Shown: positions 49,912 through 58,879 of the stretch, piece after piece
Numbering within the stretch: position 1 is the stretch's first letter
How the letters are laid out: each line of letters begins with the position of its first letter
NCBI RefSeq assembly: GCF_003931855.1
Contig: NZ_CP034248.1
Span: forward strand, 1,116,001 to 1,180,000
Origin: Paenibacillus lentus
GTDB taxonomy: Bacteria > Bacillota > Bacilli > Paenibacillales > Paenibacillaceae
DNA: 64,000 nucleotides
Reading direction: 5' to 3'
Position numbers and translations under genes: made by a program
The notes under the pieces: generated by a model
Told to the model about the DNA's origin: nothing
Seen by the model: the letters and a program-made list of their open reading frames with translations, nothing else
The model's database searches: none

Positions 49912-50802
49912 ATGAAGTTGCGATGGATCGTTATTTGTCTGGTTATCTTATATTTATGTGCAGGCTGTACACAGAATACTAAACAGAAAGCACAGCAGGC
50001 TGAGCAGGTTAAGCCGAAGACACAGCAAGCTGAGCAGGTCGAGCCGAACGCCAAACCTGAACAGGCTAAAATACTGCAGAACGAGTCTAATACCCCTAAC
50101 TTGATAGATGGGTCAGAACAAAAGGTGCGAAAGCCGCATCCGCTGTCGTTAGCGGATTTACGAAAGAAATACCGCAGCACATTCCTATTGAATGGGCCCT
50201 CCTCAAAACGGGAAGTGGCCCTGACATTTGACGATGCACCGGATGATAAATTTACACCGATGGTGCTGGATGTATTGAAAAGGGAAGGTGTACAAGCTAC
50301 ATTCTTTTTGGTGGGAAATCGGATAGAAGCTCACCCGGAGATCGTAAAGCGCATGGTTCGGGAAGGGCATCTTCTTGGTAATCATTCTTATAACCATGCC
50401 AACTTGCCTAAGCTATCGGATGCAGATTTTCGTGAGCAAGTTATTAAGACGGATAAGCTTATCAGCCAATATACGGGATATACTCCGAATATTATTCGAC
50501 CGCCGTATGGAAATATTAGTGAAGGGCAAATCCAATGGTTAGCGAGCCAGAAGAAAAAAGTCGTTAATTGGAACGTTGATTCCTTGGACTGGAAGGGGTT
50601 AACTACAGAGCAGGTAGAGACGAATGTGCTTGCTCATGTGAAACCAGGCTCGATTATATTACAACATTCTGGCGGCGGCAAAGGTGAAGATCTAACCTGT
50701 ACGGTCGAGGCTCTGCCTAGAATAATCAAGCAGCTTAGAGACGATGGAGTTAAGCTGGTAAACGTTGCAGAGTTACTGGATTTGGGTATTGCAATTAAAT
50801 AA
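49912..50802 (+). CDS. Lipoprotein polysaccharide deacetylase (CE4)
   Basis: 296 residues from ATG 49912 (CAGGGGG 9 bases upstream; ATG 49903 touches that site). The lipobox is LCAGC with Cys19. A linker with two copies of KxQQAEQVxP (residues 22-45) follows, then the NodB domain: TFDDAPDDK (the usual Gly after DD is Ala), GNHSYNH with both metal His, RPPYG, NVDSLDW and ILQHSGG. It should deacetylate peptidoglycan or a surface glycan outside the membrane. It is not in an operon; the terminator of the peptide gene precedes it. It is a second CE4 enzyme in the window beside 36776. Confidence 0.9.
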   Translation: MKLRWIVICLVILYLCAGCTQNTKQKAQQAEQVKPKTQQAEQVEPNAKPEQAKILQNESNTPNLIDGSEQKVRKPHPLSLADLRKKYRSTFLLNGPSSKREVALTFDDAPDDKFTPMVLDVLKREGVQATFFLVGNRIEAHPEIVKRMVREGHLLGNHSYNHANLPKLSDADFREQVIKTDKLISQYTGYTPNIIRPPYGNISEGQIQWLASQKKKVVNWNVDSLDWKGLTTEQVETNVLAHVKPGSIILQHSGGGKGEDLTCTVEALPRIIKQLRDDGVKLVNVAELLDLGIAIK

Positions 50803-50813
50803 CGGAGCATGTG

Positions 50814-50849
50814 AGGTATACTGAGAATGAATCAGTATACCTTTTGTTT
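50814..50849 (+). terminator. Terminator after the lipoprotein deacetylase
   Basis: Perfect 11-bp stem AGGTATACTGA (50814-50824) with TCAGTATACCT (50832-50842), then TTTTGTTTT. Confidence 0.88.
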
Positions 50850-50989
50850 TGTTCATCGATTTCAATTTCTTAACCGGGGAATAACTTACCGGGGATTGTA
50901 TCCCTAAATATCTTTTTATTGTAAAATCAAACTAACTAATACGGCAGGTAGGATCATGGACTATTAAGTTGATTTGGAGGAACGAAGAA

Positions 50990-52732
50990 ATGACTGTACC
51001 AGGAATATTAGGCACATCAAGCGTACCAGGCATGCCTGAAGCACCCGGCACATCAAAAGTGACGTCGAAATCTAGTACATTGCTGGCTAATTTGCTTAAA
51101 GCACGATTTCCGTATTTATATATTCAAACCTGGGAGGAAGACCGCGTCACATCGGTCATTCGCTCGATCGCCCAGGATGTTGCTCTTATCAAAACACCAA
51201 GAGAAGTGTTGATTTGGCGTATGACAACGGGCATTATCGATGCGAGCGGCAACTCCCGCGGGGACACCAGACAGCCTTTGAAGGCGCTGGAATTCATCGA
51301 GAAATACGATAGCCCTTGCATTGTCGTCATGCAGGATTTCCATATATATTTCGGGGGTCAAGGGAGAGCACCGGACTATCAAGTCATTCGGAAGCTGCGC
51401 GATATGTTGATTCGCATTAAGCAGAACCCGAGTCCGATCAATATCATTTTTACATCTCCCTTTCTGATCCTGCCGGAGGAGCTGCAGAAGGATATTACGA
51501 TTGTCGATTTCGAGCTTCCATCTTTTAACGAAATTAAAGCCGTGCTGGATGAAATGATCGCCGTGAATGAGCAGAGAGGTCGTATTCAAATCGTTGTTAC
51601 GCCCGAAGAGCGGGAGCGCATTGCCAAAGCTGCGCTGGGCTTAACGCTGTCCGAGGCCGAGAACGCTTTTGCCCGTGCGATGGTGGAGGACGGATACTTG
51701 GATATTCGGGATGTAGAGGTCATTCTTGAAGAGAAAGAGCAGATCATCAAAAAGACGGGCATTCTGGAATTCATCCGCAGCGAATTGAAAATGGAGGATG
51801 TTGGCGGCTTGGAGAACCTCAAGCGCTGGCTGACAAAACGGAATAGATCTTGGCTGGAATCGGCAAGTAAATATGGGCTGCCTGCACCAAAGGGAGTGCT
51901 GATTACCGGCGTTCCGGGCTGCGGCAAAAGCTTGATTAGCAAGTCGATCAGTTCCATGTGGCAGCTGCCCTTGCTAAGATTGGACATCGGAAAAATCTTC
52001 AGCGGCCTGATCGGGAGCAGCGAAGAGAATATGCGTAAGGCGATCAAAACTGCTGAAGCAATCTCGCCTTGTATTCTGTGGATCGATGAGATCGAGAAAG
52101 GCTTCAGCGCGACTTCCAGCAGCGGAGACAGCGGTACGTCGGCTCGTGTCTTTGCCCAATTCCTGACCTGGATGCAGGAGAAGACCAGTCAGGTATTCGT
52201 CGTAGCTACCGCTAACAACATTGCTGGATTGCCGCCGGAGCTTATGCGCAAAGGCCGTTTTGACGAAATATTCTTCGTTGATCTGCCGACCAAACGGGAA
52301 AGAAAAGAAATTTTAAGATTACATATGAGCAAACGCTTGAAGCACCCGGAGGTCATTGGGGATTTCCAGTTAACAGATGAGGTATTGGAGGACCTGGCTG
52401 TAACCTGTGAGGGTTTCGTCGGAGCTGAGATCGAGCAATTGGTTATCGACGCTTTGTTCGAGGCTTATGCCGAGGATCGTTCCATTCTGTTGGAGGATTT
52501 CCGGCGAGCTATCGTAAATACAGTGCCGCTATCGGTTACGCAGGCTGAGCAGATCCGCGCGATACGGGAATGGGCCAATGTTCGAGCGGTTACCGCTACT
52601 CCCAAGGAGGATCTGGAGGATTACGTTAAAGAGGAGACGGTGTTGGACGGTGGCAATCCAGCTCCCGGCAGTCAGGATCAGGGGGCCGATGATATTCGTT
52701 TTAAACGGGGCGGAAGAACAATTGATTTCTAG
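50990..52732 (+). CDS. Ycf46-like AAA ATPase
   Basis: 580 residues from ATG 50990, with TTGGAGG 10 bases upstream. The N-terminal 230 residues are a degenerate P-loop-like domain (LLKARFPYLYIQTWEEDRV, then CIVVMQDFHIYF). The C-terminal AAA domain has Walker A GVPGCGKS, Walker B ILWIDEIEK, sensor 1 FVVATANN and the arginine finger region RKGRFDEIFFVDLP. The overall layout is that of Ycf46, known from chloroplasts and cyanobacteria and linked to carbon dioxide uptake there; in Firmicutes the role is unknown. The start is followed by a Gly/Pro/Ser-rich 25-residue tail. It is not in an operon. Confidence 0.88.
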   Translation: MTVPGILGTSSVPGMPEAPGTSKVTSKSSTLLANLLKARFPYLYIQTWEEDRVTSVIRSIAQDVALIKTPREVLIWRMTTGIIDASGNSRGDTRQPLKALEFIEKYDSPCIVVMQDFHIYFGGQGRAPDYQVIRKLRDMLIRIKQNPSPINIIFTSPFLILPEELQKDITIVDFELPSFNEIKAVLDEMIAVNEQRGRIQIVVTPEERERIAKAALGLTLSEAENAFARAMVEDGYLDIRDVEVILEEKEQIIKKTGILEFIRSELKMEDVGGLENLKRWLTKRNRSWLESASKYGLPAPKGVLITGVPGCGKSLISKSISSMWQLPLLRLDIGKIFSGLIGSSEENMRKAIKTAEAISPCILWIDEIEKGFSATSSSGDSGTSARVFAQFLTWMQEKTSQVFVVATANNIAGLPPELMRKGRFDEIFFVDLPTKRERKEILRLHMSKRLKHPEVIGDFQLTDEVLEDLAVTCEGFVGAEIEQLVIDALFEAYAEDRSILLEDFRRAIVNTVPLSVTQAEQIRAIREWANVRAVTATPKEDLEDYVKEETVLDGGNPAPGSQDQGADDIRFKRGGRTIDF

Positions 52733-52750
52733 GGAAGTAAGATATACAAG

Positions 52751-52790
52751 AGGAACCGGGCAGTCATTTTATGGCTGCTCGGTTCTTAGA
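52751..52790 (+). terminator. Hairpin after the AAA ATPase gene
   Basis: GAACCGGGCAG (52753-52763) pairs with CTGCTCGGTTC (52775-52785) except for one mismatch; T run weak. Confidence 0.5.
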
Positions 52791-52865
52791 TGTGGCGTTA
52801 TAACTTGATTCCTGAGTGCCTTATTGTTGGCTCGTTGACGACATCCGTTTGCCGTAGAGTTTAAA

Positions 52866-52940
52866 TGGATTTCATGATTCTATTTAAGCTCTATGGTGGA
52901 AGTTAGTTGAAATAGCTGTATATCGTGTATATGAAATCCA
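52866..52940. repeat. Inverted repeat in the gap before BceAB
   Basis: TGGATTTCAT (52866-52875) and ATGAAATCCA (52931-52940), perfect, enclosing 55 bases. No gene is seen in this gap. Confidence 0.5.
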
Positions 52941-53024
52941 ACTATTTGCACATTACCTGATCGAGAGCGACATTTAAATACAACCAATTCGGTTACGTTG
53001 TCATGTCCAGTACCTTAGGCCTCC

Positions 53025-54968
53025 CTACAAGGCCTCCCGAATGACACGTTTATAATACAGCACGGAGAGAACCGCGAAGATCGAGTAAAGCGCCGTATAT
53101 AACAGCATAACCAGGATCATGGGCGTCCATAGCTCGGTGCCGAACAGGAACCAGCCAGACTTTACGGCAAAATAACTGTGAGATAGCCCCACAGTGAGCG
53201 GGATGCCGAAATTGAACAATTGCTTTGCTTGAATTCCTCTTAACAAATCTCCTTGGGTGAAGCCGAGTTTCCGGAGTATCGTATAATTTGGTTTCTCTTC
53301 CTCGCTTTCATCCATCTGCTTGAAATACAGAATGCAGCCGGAGGTCATTAGGAAGGTGAGTCCCAGGAAGCCGACCACGAACATGATTATCCCCATCGTT
53401 TGCTTATGGCTGTGTATGGTGGTCAGCTGTGAGTCATTGGTGCGACTGTTCGCCAACCCGAGTTCTTCAAAAACAGCGTTAGCCCTCTTCAGTTTATCTG
53501 CATCGGTAATATCGATCCCGATATAGGTGGGGGAATCTCCTTGAATTTCCGGATCGATATCCTGTCTCAAGCGTTCGAACACCGCCTGATCTACAATAGC
53601 AATTGGAAGGCCGCGGGTGAAATAACTTGATACAAGGAACTCATCCTCCAAACCCTGAATTTGCTGTGAAATGCTCTCATGTTGACCGATCAGTTGGATC
53701 TCTCCGCTATCTTGAATCGTGACAAAATTCCGCATCAGATCGTTATATCCTGTCAGGAGAGTCTCCTCCTCGGATAAATCAAGCTGATCGACCGCTGTTT
53801 CGCTAATGACACTCAGAATCGTGGCATTGGCATCGGGATCGTTACTGTTAGCGTGAATATCCATCACCTGAGTGAGATCCCCTTTGACACGAAGTACATC
53901 AATGGATGTCTCCTGAAACGGAATACCATCAGAAGTCAAAGCCTCTTTGAACATATCGGCATCAGCTTGAACCATAAATGCAAAGTCATTAGGCACATTG
54001 TCCTTCCCCGACTGCTCGGCGGAATAATAGGAAATGTAGCTGAGCGACAACAGGCCGATGGCTAGTGCGGATACCGTCGTTATGATGGTAAGCAGCAGGG
54101 CGTTGGATTTCATACGGAACATGATGGAGGAAAGCGACAGAACTTCGTTAATGTTCAAATAGCCCCCTTTTTGCCGGCGTACCAGATAGAAGATGAACCG
54201 TACCGACCCCTTATAGAACAGGTACGTACCTAAAATGACCGAGGCGAGGATGCCCACCATCGCCACGAACAGCTCGACCATATTAACGAAATCCCCGCTG
54301 AACAGCCTCGTTGAAATGTAATAACCGAGCGCAATTAACGCTAAGCCGAAGATGCCTAGAATCATCTCCCACACGGACACCTTCTTCACCTTCTCCTCGG
54401 TCGAGGACAGCGCTCTAAACAGCGCGAGGATGCTTTGCCGCCTTATAAATGTATAGTTCATCAGCATGATTAGCAGGTAAACCGCTAGGAACACGATGAC
54501 GGTTTGAATGAAGGCCTGACCAGAGAACATTAACGCCGCCCCAGAATCTACCCCTGTGATTTTAAACAGAATCATGAGAATCAGCTTAGAAAAAGAAAAG
54601 CCGACGAACATGCCGATCAATAGTGAGCCGAAATAAAGTATGAAGTTCTCTGCCGTCAGAATACGGAATATTCGGCTCTTGGTCAGCCCGATCAATTGAA
54701 ACAAACCGATTTCTTTGCTGCGCCGTTTGATGAATAGATTATTTGCGTACAGCAGGAAGATCGACACAATGACAATTAACAGCATTGATCCAGCGCGAAC
54801 TGCAGCGCCGCCCTTGATACTCCCCTTGACTTCGTCCATGGCGGGGTCGTACTGCAGCGTGACGAATGCGAAATAGAGCGCAACGCTGAAGATCAGGGCG
54901 AAGACGTACAGGAAGTAATTTTTGGCGTTCTTCCTGAGGTTGCGAAGAATGATGTAATTAATGCTCAA
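53025..54968 (-). CDS. BceB-type ABC transporter permease (FtsX family)
   Basis: 647 residues with ten membrane segments and a large extracellular domain between segments 7 and 8 (about residues 310-525), the standard BceB layout. The N-terminal [20 protein letters not shown] and C-terminal FtsX segment ([21 protein letters not shown]) agree. BceAB transporters detect and detoxify peptide antibiotics such as bacitracin that bind undecaprenyl-linked wall precursors, and pass the signal to BceS. The start overlaps the ATPase gene by 11 bases. The two-component genes lie upstream on the same strand. Confidence 0.9.
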   Translation of the reverse strand: MSINYIILRNLRKNAKNYFLYVFALIFSVALYFAFVTLQYDPAMDEVKGSIKGGAAVRAGSMLLIVIVSIFLLYANNLFIKRRSKEIGLFQLIGLTKSRIFRILTAENFILYFGSLLIGMFVGFSFSKLILMILFKITGVDSGAALMFSGQAFIQTVIVFLAVYLLIMLMNYTFIRRQSILALFRALSSTEEKVKKVSVWEMILGIFGLALIALGYYISTRLFSGDFVNMVELFVAMVGILASVILGTYLFYKGSVRFIFYLVRRQKGGYLNINEVLSLSSIMFRMKSNALLLTIITTVSALAIGLLSLSYISYYSAEQSGKDNVPNDFAFMVQADADMFKEALTSDGIPFQETSIDVLRVKGDLTQVMDIHANSNDPDANATILSVISETAVDQLDLSEEETLLTGYNDLMRNFVTIQDSGEIQLIGQHESISQQIQGLEDEFLVSSYFTRGLPIAIVDQAVFERLRQDIDPEIQGDSPTYIGIDITDADKLKRANAVFEELGLANSRTNDSQLTTIHSHKQTMGIIMFVVGFLGLTFLMTSGCILYFKQMDESEEEKPNYTILRKLGFTQGDLLRGIQAKQLFNFGIPLTVGLSHSYFAVKSGWFLFGTELWTPMILVMLLYTALYSIFAVLSVLYYKRVIREAL

Positions 54969-55719
54969 CCTGCACCCCTCCTAGTACCCCTTGCGTCTTC
55001 ATAATATCTTTGAAAAAGGTCTGCCTTGTCTCGTCCCCTTTATTGAGCTGCGTGTAAACCTGTCCATCCTTGATGAAAATAACCCGGCTGCAATAGCTTG
55101 CGGCGACCGGATCATGCGTCACCATGACAATCGTCGCTTGCCGCTGCTCGTTCATCATGCTTAGCTTGTTTAGCAGATCGGAAGCCGACTTGGAATCCAG
55201 CGCCCCTGTAGGTTCATCCGCAAAAATAATGCTCGGCTCGTGGATAAACGCCCGGGCGGCTGAGGTGCGCTGCTTCTGTCCACCGGAGATTTCATTCGGA
55301 TACTTATCTTTAAGCTCATAGATCCCCAGCTCGTTCGCGACGGCCTTGAATTTTTGGTTCGCTTCTGTCTTGGACACCTTGGCAACTGAGAGTGGCAGCA
55401 GGATGTTCTCTTTTACAGTGAGCGAATCCAATAAATTATACTCCTGAAAAAGAAACCCCAAATGCTGCTTGCGGAACTCTGCCAGCTCCTTCTCCTTCAT
55501 GTTCGTCATTTCATGCCCTTCGATCAGCACAATGCCGTCACTAGCCTGATCAATCGAAGAGAGGACGTTGAGCAAAGTCGTCTTTCCGGAGCCTGAAGCT
55601 CCCATGATCCCGATGAATTCTCCTTGCTCGATGCTCAGATCGATCCCTTTTAGCACTTCTTGTTTATTGGATTTATTGCCGTAGCTCTTATGAATTTTAG
55701 TAGCTTCCAGAATCGCCAT
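54958..55719 (-). CDS. BceA-type ABC transporter ATPase
   Basis: 253 residues from ATG 55719 (AAAGGAG 9 bases upstream; the frame extends 10 codons further without a site). Walker A is GASGSGKT, the signature reads [15 protein letters not shown], Walker B is [12 protein letters not shown], and VMVTHD is the H-loop. This is the MacB/BceA-type ATPase that powers the neighbouring FtsX permease. A TATAAT on the minus strand at 55753-55748 and the hairpin at 55799 suggest a separate promoter, as in bceRS-bceAB loci, where BceR activates bceAB. Confidence 0.92.
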   Translation of the reverse strand: MAILEATKIHKSYGNKSNKQEVLKGIDLSIEQGEFIGIMGASGSGKTTLLNVLSSIDQASDGIVLIEGHEMTNMKEKELAEFRKQHLGFLFQEYNLLDSLTVKENILLPLSVAKVSKTEANQKFKAVANELGIYELKDKYPNEISGGQKQRTSAARAFIHEPSIIFADEPTGALDSKSASDLLNKLSMMNEQRQATIVMVTHDPVAASYCSRVIFIKDGQVYTQLNKGDETRQTFFKDIMKTQGVLGGVQVEH

Positions 55720-55798
55720 TTTTCCACACTCCTTTATCAGTAGCTCCATTATAAAAGGGACCGCTAGTCTCGTTCCTTTCTTTCAACGAACAATTGAA

Positions 55799-55830
55799 CC
55801 AGGCATGTGACAATGCTGTCACATGCCTGG
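55799..55830 (-). terminator. 14-bp perfect hairpin between kinase and transporter genes
   Basis: CCAGGCATGTGACA (55799-55812), ATGC loop, TGTCACATGCCTGG (55817-55830). The T run after it on the minus strand is poor (TTCAATTGTTCG), so it may terminate partly or act as a processing or regulatory structure. Confidence 0.6.
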
Positions 55831-55845
55831 CGGCCCCAAGCCGTG

Positions 55846-56859
55846 CTATTCGCCTTGAATTTGGACGAACGCATTTTGCTGAGGGAAGGTAAGAATTGCA
55901 GTTGTTCCCGTTCTTGGCTTGGAAGTGATATTCATGAGGATATGAAGTGGCTGGGCGGCTTTGTGGGCTAAGTACAGACCCATGCCGGTCGCCTTTTCTT
56001 CATGGTGCCTGGTCGTCGAGGTGAAGCCTTTATCAAAAATGCGGGGAAGATCCCGTGAATCGATTCCCCGGCCTTGATCTTGTATTTCCAGGACAATGTG
56101 GTCGCCGCGGGTATAGCTCTTCACGTTGATGTCTCCTGACTCGCTATATTTTACGGCGTTAGTTAGCAGTTGCCGGAGAATGAAGGCTAGCCACTTCGCA
56201 TCGCTCAGCACCTCGGTTTCCTGTAAATCCACCTCAAAGCCAAGTCCCTTCTGCATGCACCATGATCGCAAGGTGCGTATTTCCGCGAAGAGTATCGACT
56301 TTAGGTTAAGCCGCTCGATATATAAATCATTCTCGATAGAGGGGATTCGCTTCTGGTGCAGCTGTTGATCAAGCAGGAGGTGGATGCGCAGCCATTCGTA
56401 GGTCAATTGCGTCTTCAGAGTCTCATCATCCAGCCGCTCTAGCATGAGATGCATCGCAGTCAATGGCGTCTTCACCTCATGAATCCAAGACAGGAGATAG
56501 TCCTTTTCCTCTTCGAGCATGTTACGGTTATGCGCGGCTTCTTCTTTGAGCTCTTTAGTCTGTTCAAGGAGCAGGGTATGGGTAATTCTCTCGAAGGGGC
56601 GATGTCCTTCCGCTAGGTCACTCACGTCGAGATGCGGCTTCCATTCCTCCAAATGTTTATAGAACCGGGTCTCCTGGTGATAACGGACGACGAGAAAGAT
56701 GACGAAGATCATTGTAGATAGAAAAACGATGTAGAGCACGGAGCGAAGTTGAATCTCCGGGTCGATATAGGCGATGGACAAGGTGAGCAGCTGCAGGGCA
56801 ATGACGAGCAAAATCCAGCTGCGGCGTTCAATCAGGTATTTTCTAATCACGGCCTTCAC
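55846..56859 (-). CDS. BceS-type intramembrane-sensing histidine kinase
   Basis: 337 residues. Two membrane segments at about 14-33 and 38-57 with only a few residues between them, so the kinase has almost no extracellular sensor, as in BceS. The phospho-accepting His is in SWIHEVKTPLTAMHL (about 126-140), and the ATPase domain has the G-boxes as DQGRGIDSRDL and GMGLYLAHK. BceS receives its signal from the BceAB transporter. It overlaps the response regulator gene by 17 bases, indicating coupled translation. Confidence 0.92.
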   Translation of the reverse strand: MKAVIRKYLIERRSWILLVIALQLLTLSIAYIDPEIQLRSVLYIVFLSTMIFVIFLVVRYHQETRFYKHLEEWKPHLDVSDLAEGHRPFERITHTLLLEQTKELKEEAAHNRNMLEEEKDYLLSWIHEVKTPLTAMHLMLERLDDETLKTQLTYEWLRIHLLLDQQLHQKRIPSIENDLYIERLNLKSILFAEIRTLRSWCMQKGLGFEVDLQETEVLSDAKWLAFILRQLLTNAVKYSESGDINVKSYTRGDHIVLEIQDQGRGIDSRDLPRIFDKGFTSTTRHHEEKATGMGLYLAHKAAQPLHILMNITSKPRTGTTAILTFPQQNAFVQIQGE

Positions 56860-57577
56860 CAGCCTGGGGAGCCCTGTAATCTTGCCCGGTCATTGTCTCC
56901 TCCTGGATAGCGATATAGCCTTGCCCCACCTTCGTCTCAATCATGCGGCCCAAGCCAAGCTCGTCCAGCTTCTTGCGCAGTCGATTTACGTTGACTGTCA
57001 GCGTATTGTCGCTAACGAAGCGCTCGTCATCCCAGAGTCTCTTAATCAGCTCTTCCCGCGTAACGATTTTGTTCTTCTGCTCAATGAGCAGCTTTAGTAT
57101 GTAAATCTCATTCTTGGTCAGCTCGACGGAGCCTTCCTTATTCCTAACCGTGTTCTTCTCATAATCGATCGTCGCCCCGCACCAGGTTCGGAGTGAGACT
57201 GCTTCTGAATTATAATCATAGACCCGGCGCAAGGTGGCCTGAATTTTCGCTACAAGCACATCGAAGTGGAAAGGCTTCTGAATGAAATCGTCTGCCCCTA
57301 ATTGCATGGACATGACCATATCCGTGGGATGGTCCCGCGACGACAGGAAGATAATCGGCACATGGGAATGGGCGCGAATCAACCGGCACCAATGAAAGCC
57401 ATCAAACTTCGGCAGCTGGATATCAATAATGACCAGATCGGGCTTCACGTCTGCGAACTTCTGCATGACGCTGCTGAAATCTTCGATGCCGTATACATCA
57501 TAGCTCCATTGCTGTAGTCGTTCTCGAATTTCGCCGAATAGGCTGGCGTCGTCTTCGATCAGCAAAATTTTAAACAT
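56843..57577 (-). CDS. BceR-type OmpR-family response regulator
   Basis: 244 residues. The receiver domain has Asp9-Asp10, phospho-acceptor Asp in PDLVIIDIQLP (about 52) and Lys in QKPF. The C-terminal winged helix (VRNKEGSVELTKNEIYILKLL, then RVKxxDxLGxxx-like NRLRKKLDEL) is of OmpR type. It would bind upstream of the transporter genes when phosphorylated by BceS. It is the first gene of the module; the region just upstream, 57578-57661, is AT-rich and must hold the promoter. Confidence 0.92.
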   Translation of the reverse strand: MFKILLIEDDASLFGEIRERLQQWSYDVYGIEDFSSVMQKFADVKPDLVIIDIQLPKFDGFHWCRLIRAHSHVPIIFLSSRDHPTDMVMSMQLGADDFIQKPFHFDVLVAKIQATLRRVYDYNSEAVSLRTWCGATIDYEKNTVRNKEGSVELTKNEIYILKLLIEQKNKIVTREELIKRLWDDERFVSDNTLTVNVNRLRKKLDELGLGRMIETKVGQGYIAIQEETMTGQDYRAPQAGEGRD

Positions 57578-57661
57578 GGCGCTCCCCCCTGCTTGTTATC
57601 ATTCTCTTATTTTACAACACAATTCTCGACCGAAAGTAGCAAAGTACACAAACATGATAAA

Positions 57662-57695
57662 AAAACTGCTGGCCCAGATCATGGTCAGCAGTTTT
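57662..57695 (-). terminator. Terminator after the GH26 gene
   Basis: AAAACTGCTG (57662-57671) pairs with CAGCAGTTTT (57686-57695); on the minus strand a run of seven T follows. It lies 75 bases past the GH26 stop. Confidence 0.8.
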
Positions 57696-57769
57696 CTTGC
57701 CTAGCTCTATTCAATTTATTGGATTCTGAGTAGTGAATAGACTCGGTCAAGCTGGTTTTAATCTACATT

Positions 57770-58735
57770 CTAATATAGCTTGGGCAGCCTATCCAAGGTG
57801 ATGGCATAGTCACTGTGGTAGGCGCTGCGCAGTATCTCTTTCCTGGTAAATTTGTCGGATTTGCCAAAATCATTGGACCATATCATAAACCACAGCCACG
57901 GAATTCGTGATTCGGAAATACTCCGGACGCACGGAAGAGGGCCGATTTCTCCGAGAGCGGCAAGCTTCGGAGTAGGAGTAATGCGAATCAGCTCCTCATA
58001 TTCCTGTCGCAAATCCGTATGCTGGTGGGCTGGCGGATATAAATCTCTTGAAATGATGTCAACAACATCATCCCCGACATAGCCTTCGACCAGTGGGGAG
58101 TTCCATACCCAAATTAAGTTCGTCAAATCGTGATGCTTGGTATATCTATCGTACATGATTCGGTATAATTGCTTCGCAACTTCAGGCCCCTTGCTGCCCC
58201 ACCAGAACCAGGTTCCTTCTGCTTCATGAAAAGGCCGCCATAATATCGGGATCCGTTTGTCGCGGAATTCCCGCAAAATTTCAGCCATATCGTCCATATC
58301 GGACAGCAGGGCCTTGTGTTCAGCGGTACCTTCCACAATCGCCTTAGCTGCGTCAAAATCGGTATGCTCTGTGTAAAAGCTCTTATCCCGGCCGCCGAGC
58401 GGAGAGAACCAATGCCATGTGAAGGTAATCAATCCGTTCTTTTTCTCCGCCCATTCCCAAGCTCTTTGCAGCGTATCCTTGTTTTCTTCAACTTCCAGCA
58501 AGCATTCCTCGCCGCTGTCATTATAATTAATGTTCGGCGAATAGGCGAGCAGTTCAAAGCCGCAAAGCGCGGGCAGTTTACCGGTTACTTCATGAATGTA
58601 ATTCAGCTCATCCTGGGCGATCGTCTGCGTGTGCTGACCCGTTATAATGCCTTTTCCTCTAATTTCGCTGAGATAATTTAGAACCGATCTTACTTCATCG
58701 GAAGCTCTAGGGTTGCATGGTGTGATATTCATCAT
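57770..58735 (-). CDS. Glycoside hydrolase family 26 (mannanase/mannobiosidase-like)
   Basis: 321 residues. The TIM-barrel has GKGIITGQHTQ near residue 28, FTWHWFSP, the acid/base Glu in WRPFHEAEGTWFWWG, and the nucleophile Glu in LAALGEIGP, in the family's spacing. GH26 mostly cleaves beta-1,4-mannan. There is no signal peptide, so the enzyme works in the cytoplasm, presumably on short manno-oligosaccharides brought in by the ABC importer just upstream. The tandem ATGATG start has only a distant GGAAAGG, so the start is less certain. It is the last gene of the cluster. Confidence 0.88.
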   Translation of the reverse strand: MMNITPCNPRASDEVRSVLNYLSEIRGKGIITGQHTQTIAQDELNYIHEVTGKLPALCGFELLAYSPNINYNDSGEECLLEVEENKDTLQRAWEWAEKKNGLITFTWHWFSPLGGRDKSFYTEHTDFDAAKAIVEGTAEHKALLSDMDDMAEILREFRDKRIPILWRPFHEAEGTWFWWGSKGPEVAKQLYRIMYDRYTKHHDLTNLIWVWNSPLVEGYVGDDVVDIISRDLYPPAHQHTDLRQEYEELIRITPTPKLAALGEIGPLPCVRSISESRIPWLWFMIWSNDFGKSDKFTRKEILRSAYHSDYAITLDRLPKLY

Positions 58736-58823
58736 TTGTATGGTATCCGTACCTTTCCATTCCGCCGAACTTCATTCAGCGGCTATTATGATCTATTTAG
58801 TGTTGCGAGGTTAGTCAAGCGTA

Positions 58824-58860
58824 TACAAAATTAGCCGGAAATATTCCAGCTAATTTTGTA
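58824..58860 (-). terminator. Terminator after the solute-binding protein gene
   Basis: ACAAAATTAGC and GCTAATTTTGT form an 11-bp stem (58825-58835, 58849-58859) followed by AT on the minus strand. Partial read-through to the GH26 gene is possible. Confidence 0.65.
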
Positions 58861-58879
58861 ATATTTCGTGCTTTGGATT

